Source: Hymenolepis diminuta
Taxonomy: Eukaryota > Platyhelminthes > Cestoda > Cyclophyllidea > Hymenolepididae
Assembly (NCBI GenBank): GCA_900708905.1
Contig: CAADRB010000104.1
Span: forward strand, 95,272-159,271
Length of the DNA: 64,000 nt
Reading direction: 5' to 3'
In this document: positions 12,801 through 21,800 of the stretch, in pieces
Layout: the number at the start of each line of letters is the position of its first letter
Numbering within the stretch: position 1 is the first letter of the stretch
The notes under the pieces: model-generated
What the model was told of the DNA's origin: nothing
The model's database searches: none
What the model saw: the letters and a program-made list of their open reading frames with translations, nothing else
Made by a program: the position numbers and the translations under genes

Positions 12801-15800
12801 GAGAAAAAGTCATGGAACAGTTGTCGCTCATCGGATTAATAATATATATATATATGATGATAAAGACAAAATAATGTAAAAAAAGGTTATATTAAAAAAA
12901 ATTATGAAATTATTCTTAAAATAATAATTTTGGATCTTAGCAATTAATATTCCAAGAAATATTGATTTATTAAATTAAAAATTGATAAACCACATTTCTT
13001 TATCAAGATCAATAGAGGAAGAGGACAAACCCAGCGACACGCCTTTCGTGTTGCAAATTGTCCCCGAGTGCATGCAGACCTTGGTTACCAGGCAACATCA
13101 GAGCAAGCAAAATAGAAAGTTATGCGGCAGAGAATCTATGTAAAAACAGTGCATTCACGTTTTAAATGCTTCCAAATAAAGCACCAACTAAACTCTGTCA
13201 CCTCAAATAGTATGAATATAAAGTTTCACGAATGAAGGATAATAACAACGGAGAAATTGGGAAGAACAGGAAAAAAAAGATTTTACCTCCCATCCAAATG
13301 ATTCCTTGCCATTTGTCTTTGAAAATAGCTTTGTGGAAATTCATTTTTTCTTCTAGGAAAACAATCTTTTCAATCTTCTGGACTATGCATATTTTACTGA
13401 GTGATATGAATTTCGTGTTAATTGTTAATATCTTGAACGTTTTCCAACATAATGCAAACTCGTTTATCCTTTATTTCACGAAAACAGGGACATACCTCTT
13501 TTACGGTAGAGAGAAAATTGAAAAGACTGTCAACTTCCTCCCCTTGTGAAGGAAAAGGATTGCCAACAGCTGTGGAGCTGAACTGATACTGCTGCAAAAT
13601 GAGCGGCTTTATAAAGAGCAGGAGGTTCGATCGAATACGAGCCAGACAGTCCAGTGGTGGTCTTTCATCTGGAGTTAAAAAATACATGACATATTTAATT
13701 ATAAATCCAATTATAATGAAGAACCATAAAATTTCGTCGGCAGTTGAAAATAATGTCTATTAGGATCCGGTGCGTGTTTTTGTTTCTAGATAAGAGAGCC
13801 CTTCCATCTGATGATCTTCACTCGAATAACCCATACAGGTCACCTTTTATCTGAATACTTAAACAAATTTGTATACAAGTCGCGGAAAAAATTAATTTTT
13901 GCTAAGATTTTACTGCGTTAAATTCTTTCCTAATGTAGATCCAGTAAGAACAAAGACGGTTATAGAAACGCATCTCAGATCTAATGTTATTACATCAGCA
14001 AAGATTTAATTTTAAAGTAAGGTAAGAGAATACGTCAGAAATATTGAAAATGGAGTCATTTTCTACTTAGGGAATGATAGATCTACCGGCTAAAATATCC
14101 GCCAAATCGGAAACAAGCTTCAAGTAATATACTAAAGTGAATAAGTGAGCTATTTACTGGTAAGACAAAATAATTAAACGCTCAGAAGCAGCTACACAAA
14201 ATACCGGTCTACAATTAGAGCAGCATGTTCGCCTCTCTCTCTCTCTCGCGCGCGCGCGTGTTTTCTCCGTTCGCCATCAGCACTCAAATAACTTAAGTTG
14301 TCACAAATTTTACTCCAAGCCATTAGATCGTGAAAACACAATTTGATTTCGCCATAACTCCCTTGTTTAAATAAGTGCTTTTCATAACTATTACCAGAAT
14401 TTTAACATCATTTATTTCAGCTCGTTTCCACTTTGCAGTACATATTTTAATGTACAAATACTGTTAACTATATGCTAGAGTAAAATTATGCTATCCTATA
14501 TAGACAGTTTTGTCTTTTTTTTTCATTTAACAACAGACGTCCTTAATGTTGAGGTCTCCATTTATTAGGAATAGATCAGTTATCCGAGGGCGAAATATGA
14601 TAACTTTACTCCCGACCAATAGAAATTAAACACTTGCAGCGAAGTTTAAATAACGCTTTCTTCGGGCTAAGATGTGCATAATATTCAGCTCCTACGTCGA
14701 GAGATTGAATGCGTCTCCTTCGGTAGGTGTAGCAGAACAGTATTGAGGAAAATTCTCAATAAAAGTTCCAGTGGACAGCCAATATCAGGAAAATTATCTT
14801 AGGTATACAAGAAGTCCTACAAGAAAATTCGCCAGAGCAATTCTTTTTTTCCCTAATACTTCAAATAGAAAAGGAGGCTCTCAAGTTATATTTCTACCAG
14901 AAAAGAATGGGATGACATGGGAGAAACTGCCAAAAAGCACTTGCTTGGTGCAACTCGGCAAAATTAGTAGAATGGAATAAAAATGTAAAATAGCTGGAAC
15001 GATTATAAATAATTGGGCATTCTCTGAGATAAACCATTGCAACTTCTGTATCCCACATTGTTGGGAACTAAAATTCTCTGCCGTTGCGGAACCAATCCAA
15101 TTAAGATAATTTGATCTGCTATTTAACCGTATCACCAAGGTAATTTTATTCTAAGCTTCGCACGAAAAATTGACTGCCTAATGAGTAATTATATCCATTA
15201 ATTATAGCCACGATATTTTAGTTATTAACTAATGGGAATCATATTTAAGAGAGATAAGACCTTAATTGCACTAATTTCTCGATTGCAGTTAAATTTATGT
15301 ATTTGTAAGCGAAAATGTGTGGATAAATTAAGAAATTGGTAGAAGAATTCACATCCATATAGTCATCTCAATCAAAAATTCTGCTTAAAATGGATTATTT
15401 ATACCAACTACGCCTACTTAATGTTGGGTGTTTACCTGAACCGCAACACAAACGCATACATCTCACAGATGCATCTTATTCGCCGACACTTAAGTGGTAT
15501 TAATTAAACACTCGTCGATTTAGAAGAGTTGTTAGGCAAAGATATGACAAAATTAGAATAATGAAAGCTAAATAAAGAAGAATAAATAAATGGTAGTTTT
15601 AAGTAATTAGAAAACCAAACAAGGAATTTGGTTAACCATCTACAATAGCCGATATTCTTCAATACAAATCTCTTAGAACTACTCCACAATCGACCCTGCT
15701 ATAAATTTAAACCTCGAAATATACTTCAGATATCTGCATATAAACTAAGAAAATACTCCATATTCGCGCATACGAAAAAGCGTATTCGGTTTCTATTCCA

Positions 15801-18800
15801 ACTTTTAACATTAGGATTGGTACTTTAGTAGCTGTGGAGTCGACCCAATACAAGTTGAACGACAAGTATCATTATACTTAAACATATTAACGATGGCGCA
15901 ATGGTCAAAATGCCCGTTTGTCAAGTCGGACGTCACGAGATTCATGCTCATCGGTACACATCCAGCGATGTGAATGGTCGATCCCACGGGTTAACTCTGG
16001 TCAACAGTAGAGATGGCAGAACGTGAGGTTCTAGAATACCTATCATCTACCCAGGCTAAATTTTGTGAACACTTCTCAAAATGGGATCGAGAAGTTTAAC
16101 GAAGGGGCTATAAAGAGAAGATATCACTAACCTGGAGTAGATTCAAGAAGGGGTTCTGTAGGTTTGACGATCCAGAAGTAGTACTTGATGGCATGCAGTG
16201 CAGAAGCAACAATTGATCTTCCTGACTGACCCAGCAAATCAACTCGGAACTCATCTGCCAGGAATGTATATAGTCGTTCTTGGACCTATAGAATAGCGAA
16301 GGAATAAAAAGATTAACTACAGCTTACGGGTATGAAACCCTCCGATTCTACTCAGCAGTCAGAAAGAAAATCCAAATGATAGTATTCATATTACTGTTGA
16401 AAAGAAAGTCAGCATTCATGGGCAAGCAGGAGAATACAATTTGGAGCAAAATTATCACAAAGAGCTGGGAGAAAAAAACTGCCGTCCACGATTTAACCAT
16501 TCTTCAAAAAATCGTTTAACACAAAAGATCGAGGTGATTCGTGATAATTTAGAACACCCAAACACCCAATGACCAAGGTGTTCACGCACACAAATTCCCT
16601 TCCCTTTTAAGTAGAAAAAATCAGCATGCCGCCTAAGGTTTGTCAACTCTCCTTAAAGCAAAACAGCATTGTCAAAAAACTAATGCGCAAACTTATGATC
16701 AGCAGTTAAGTGAAACATCCTCTAGGTACTAGAAGCTACAGTTGGGAAAAAAAGTTTTGATTAGTGACCTATAGTCAGAAAATATGTACCTTAGTATATT
16801 GTAAACATTCTTATAAACAGATAATTAATGACAGACAGGGGTTAATTGTGATTGCTACTTGACTAGTTACATGATGATTCAAGTGTGTAAAATACCAAAC
16901 ACCCTTTTGTTCTGCGCTCGTAAAGAAGGCAAGGGTGCAATTTGGGATGAACGCTTTATTTTGCTATTAAACAGATTAGATCTGGTTATTAGAATATGTG
17001 AAGGTGGAAGCGCAAGCAAATGAAAAGCCTCCATTTATGAAAAGCGACATTCAATGCAATTGTTCATCTATCGAGCTCAAAATTGTTCTCAAAACGAGAT
17101 TGTCTCGAATATTTCACAATCTAAAGGATTAAAGAGCAAAGAAGTATGCAAAATCAAGGGCCTGAAAAATCTTTATCCTTCAAGAACGAAATCCCATATA
17201 TTGTCTGCATCCCCCTTCAATAAATGTACCATTGAAAGTTCTACATTCTTCCTTCCAAGTGACTCTTAATACGAAGATTAAAAGATCAAAATGATTAAAT
17301 GCAAGTGGCTTCGATAGTGACCAACGATAAATGAAACACTTAAAGCATTTTTCAAATCTATCCAAGTTATAGTAAAAAGAATTGGTTCATTTCTAGGCGG
17401 GAACAGTAAGATACAGCGTCTGCAATAATGCGATCAAGTCAAGTGTATGCGAATGAAAAGGGGTAAACAAAGACAAATGAATTTGAAGATTGAAAACGAC
17501 CCTTCCGTGACAACCATTAAATAGACCAACCATCTAATTGAGTACCTTCATTCGTTACGTTTCATTAGTCATGAAACGTATCTACCATTAGTAAATAGGA
17601 TAATTTTGTAAGCATCTAAGTATCAAAATATGTAAATATTGACTCAAGACACGTCAAAAATCAGTTACAGTTGTCTGATCAACTGTCAAATGTCACCAAT
17701 ATCGTAGTTTGCAGTTAAAAGAAAGTGTGGACAATGCTATCAGATTGGATCATACATAAACGGCGAGAAGATGGAAATAATAGGAAGTCCTGTCTCTAAA
17801 AGTTATTCTAAAGGTTGCTCTTAATTGCTGCTATTTCGTACAGACTTAACATCTTGCCTCAAACACAGGCCTCAATAAAATAGTTGCATGCCACATTTTC
17901 TTAGGCAAGAGACTCAGTAGCACCGCGTTTAACATTAAGCTTCATTAATAAAGCCTCAATTAAATGTTAAAAAAAGTATTTGCTCACTGAAGTGGATGTG
18001 CAAAGTTTATATATGGGGTAGAAATACAAAACTTCAACTAAGTGGACTGCCACAAACCTTGATGGGAGCTCTTAACCACATTCCATGTGCAAAGAGCAAC
18101 TTGTCAAAAAGTTGTCTGAAGAGCGATAGGAGGGTTGGGGTTGTTGGGGAATTTTTTGAAGCCGCAAGCAATTCACAGGTGAGGTACCGCGATGCCTCGA
18201 GAAGCCCATTGAGCAAAGAATCGGACAGATGACGACCAGATGTGGAATTGCGAAGAGCTTGTGAAAACACCACTAAACCAGCAGTGCGGGCCAGTTGAGC
18301 TCTGAGCACATAGGATGTTCGGGCAAGATCAAAGAGCAAGTTGAAGAGGAGCGCCCTAAAAGAAATATGTGGGGTTAGATAACCTAATCAAAAATTAGTA
18401 TATTAATGATTATAAAATATCGACATTTATCCCGTGCGCCAATGGCGCTGCGGTCAAAATGTACGTCTGTCAAGGCGGAGATTGCGAGGTCAATGTTCAT
18501 CGGCGCCAATTCAGCGATACTCAATGAAAAACAATTACGATCGGTTAGTGGGCTGAGGAGAGAGATGCGTAGAAGGGCTTTAAAAATTCATAAATTCAGC
18601 CTCAAGTTTATTAACGTTAACTCTTTCCGATCTTACTAAAGTCGCAAATATATTGTGATCAAACCGGTTAGCTCATTCAAGCATGCCATGATCTGGATTA
18701 GCATGAACTGATCACATTCGGATTTCACCTGAAATTGTCATAGCAAAGGATTTGCAAATGCTTAGTAATATCTAGCCCAAATAGGGAATGCTATTTGACA

Positions 18801-21800
18801 GAAGGAAAATAAGAATTATATACGTTAGTATTGCAAAATTCATTCATTCATTTCAATTAACTGACCATTTTATTCTAGTAAAGGGCATGAAAACTCAACT
18901 TAAGTAGTTAGTTAGAGAACTTTGAATCAATCTTCACGAGTAACACATATCGATAAGATATAATTATAAGGCTAGAGGATTCGAATTGACAGGCCACTTC
19001 CACTAATATAAGTTCATGCTCCAATGATTTATCTAACTAACCATATTTTGTTGGCCTCAGAAATGTTGATCTGGGAAATAAGTAGAAATTTTCAAGAAAA
19101 ATAGACGAAAAGACACACTTTTCTTCGGTATCTGCACAAGTGTGACCCTTGTACATCTGTTACAAGTTTTCTCTCGTAAAGTGAAGAGGGAAAGTTAAAA
19201 GCCTTAGCGATAAACTGTTTGACTGTTTAAAGCGTGATAAGGTCAACACAGTGTAAAGCGCTAAGGCATAAAAAGTCCCCATTTATGATTGAGAAAAATA
19301 CATAGCCGCACAAATTTCACAATAAAGATATCTCCATGCATGTCACAAGAGTAATGGAGCATTTCAAAAAAGGATAACTCCTTCAATGCAATTTAATAAA
19401 GATTCCTTATTCTACTATCAGTTTATACAGTGTATGTTGTTAATATCTGTAAATTTGGAGAGCAATCTCCAAGACTGAAAACTTGCTTAAGATCTAACCT
19501 ATTGAAAATTACACACAGCAACATAGTTAAGTAAGGATATTCGGTAATTTTTTGTATTATCTGCAACGATTTAAGTAGTTTAAGACTGGTGAAAACTGTT
19601 TTTCCTACGTGGAAATACCCTGTCTAATAGATATCTCTTTTGTAGCAAGTGAGAGATTCCTATAAACCACCCAGTAATTCAAAGATATTCAAATTGGCAA
19701 GTTTCAAGTCCTGTGTGGGGATTATACCATCTTGAGAATACAAAGGATTAGACAGCGAAACGTTATCAAAATTCACTTATAATAAGTAATTTTCAGAAGC
19801 AGTTCGTATTTAATAGCAAGCGAAGTCATATAAACTTCATTCAGAATATTAGTAACCGGATGTTAGTCGAGGGTTAGTAATGGAAACATAACTCCAAATA
19901 GAAGGACAAACGGAAACAACTCTACCTAAAGTATCCTCTTGTAGCTGAATTTAAATTCAATCATATGTTCCCTATTCCACTTCGCCGTACAAGCTTTATG
20001 ACCTTCCTAAATTCGCTTAATTCGTTTTACCCGCATGTACAAGCAAGCTTTATCATTCTACTGACCTTTAGCGGAGATACCCACTTCCAACAATCCTTTG
20101 GCACTCATTTTACACTAGTGAACTCGAGTGAACACCTTTTAGAACCACCGTTTTCTATCTCTGGATAGAGGGAATTGCTAAAAACAGAAACTAAAGTTCA
20201 ATAATCTGTCGCTAATCTCCCTTTTAAGAGAGTAGCACAAGGAATCTATATTCCAAAGGTTAAGTGGCTGGGAATGGTGCGCTTAATGAATGCTTTTTGG
20301 GTGCTTAATAGCACTCTAAGGCACTATAATAAGATCGTCAAGCCTAACTTCAGCACCGATTTTGGATAAAGTGTATTATGGGGCTTCCCTGATGAGAAAC
20401 TAGAAATCACCCATCTCCTAATGGTCAAATTAATTATTACGCTCACTAAGTGTATACAGATGGACGAACCAGTGACCTCTGATTTTCCAGACGAGTCTGT
20501 TAAACGCCATCAGCGCACAGAGAGCCAAAAAACACCACTATAAGCGTCAGAAGACAATTTCTTTTGCTCAAGACGAAAGTTTAGGAATTTTAACCAACAA
20601 TTGACTGATTCTGAAAGGAGCGTTAATCCATTCGGATATGGTGCGAAAAAATGGACTCCTTGAATGGCTTATATACTACGGCAGATTACGTAGATTCTGA
20701 AGGCAACAGAAGATATCTATAGTGCCTGCCCACCTTGAGTCTTATCTGCTCGGTCTCTATTTGTATTGTACGCCTACTGACGCGTACCTATTTGTCAGTT
20801 GGTGATTTTTTATTGGTTGCTTATCGAGAAACAATGGTCGCACAAACACGCAACGCTCTCATCATAACTACGTTCACGCTCTCTCTCAACTCAGATTATA
20901 TTCGTTCAGTAGTGACACCTTCCTCTTTTCTCTCAATTCCTCTTCCCACTCCTCCCTCCTTTCTCATCTCATTCATTTCCAATTGCTCAATACATATGTT
21001 CAACCCAACTCTTGGCCTTCTCCCTCGAGGATGACTCTTGTAACCCTTTAACCATGGAAAAATTATTAGTTCAATGAGGGAATATCTAAGTCTAATTTGT
21101 CCTGGCTCTTAGAATAGCTTAATAATGGGGGTTAGTGCTACTTTAGACCCCGACAAGATACTGCGTGGAATTGATCTTACCCACCTCAATCTCTTATAAA
21201 TTTTGAAAACACCTTCCTACTATGGATTTATGAGTTTTTATTAGTTATTAAAACAAAAATGTGGATGTCAGTTAATTGTCGTCAGTCCCCAATTATAAAA
21301 TGACCTTGAAAAAAAAATAAGAGGAATATAACCACATTTGAAAACAAATAATCTCAAGGGACAAGCATCGACTGAACATGGATCTCAGCGATTCATGTAA
21401 TCTCCTAACTTTAAGTTAATAAAGTGAAGTGGTTCCAGATCTGCACACAGGCTTAATGTACTTTTTGGAGAAATAATACATATTTGTTTGAAGAAGCAGA
21501 AGTGAAGAGAAGAGATAAAATCACAAACTTTGGGGTAAAAAAAAAGAACAAGATGAAGCAGGATATTTCCAAGTCTAAGAGCTAACCCATATACTGGACA
21601 TTTACATCTGACACGTATACAAAATTCTAAGCGATAAGCTGTAAGGGAGAGATTGAAGATGTAAAACTATTCCATCTTATTACAATCAAGATTAAATCCG
21701 AGTAATCAGTAAAATACTGGAGTATGTTAAAAAAAGAAGCGAAATATACTAAGTTATCAATAAAGTTAGAACGAAAATTTGAACAAAAATTTATTCCAGA

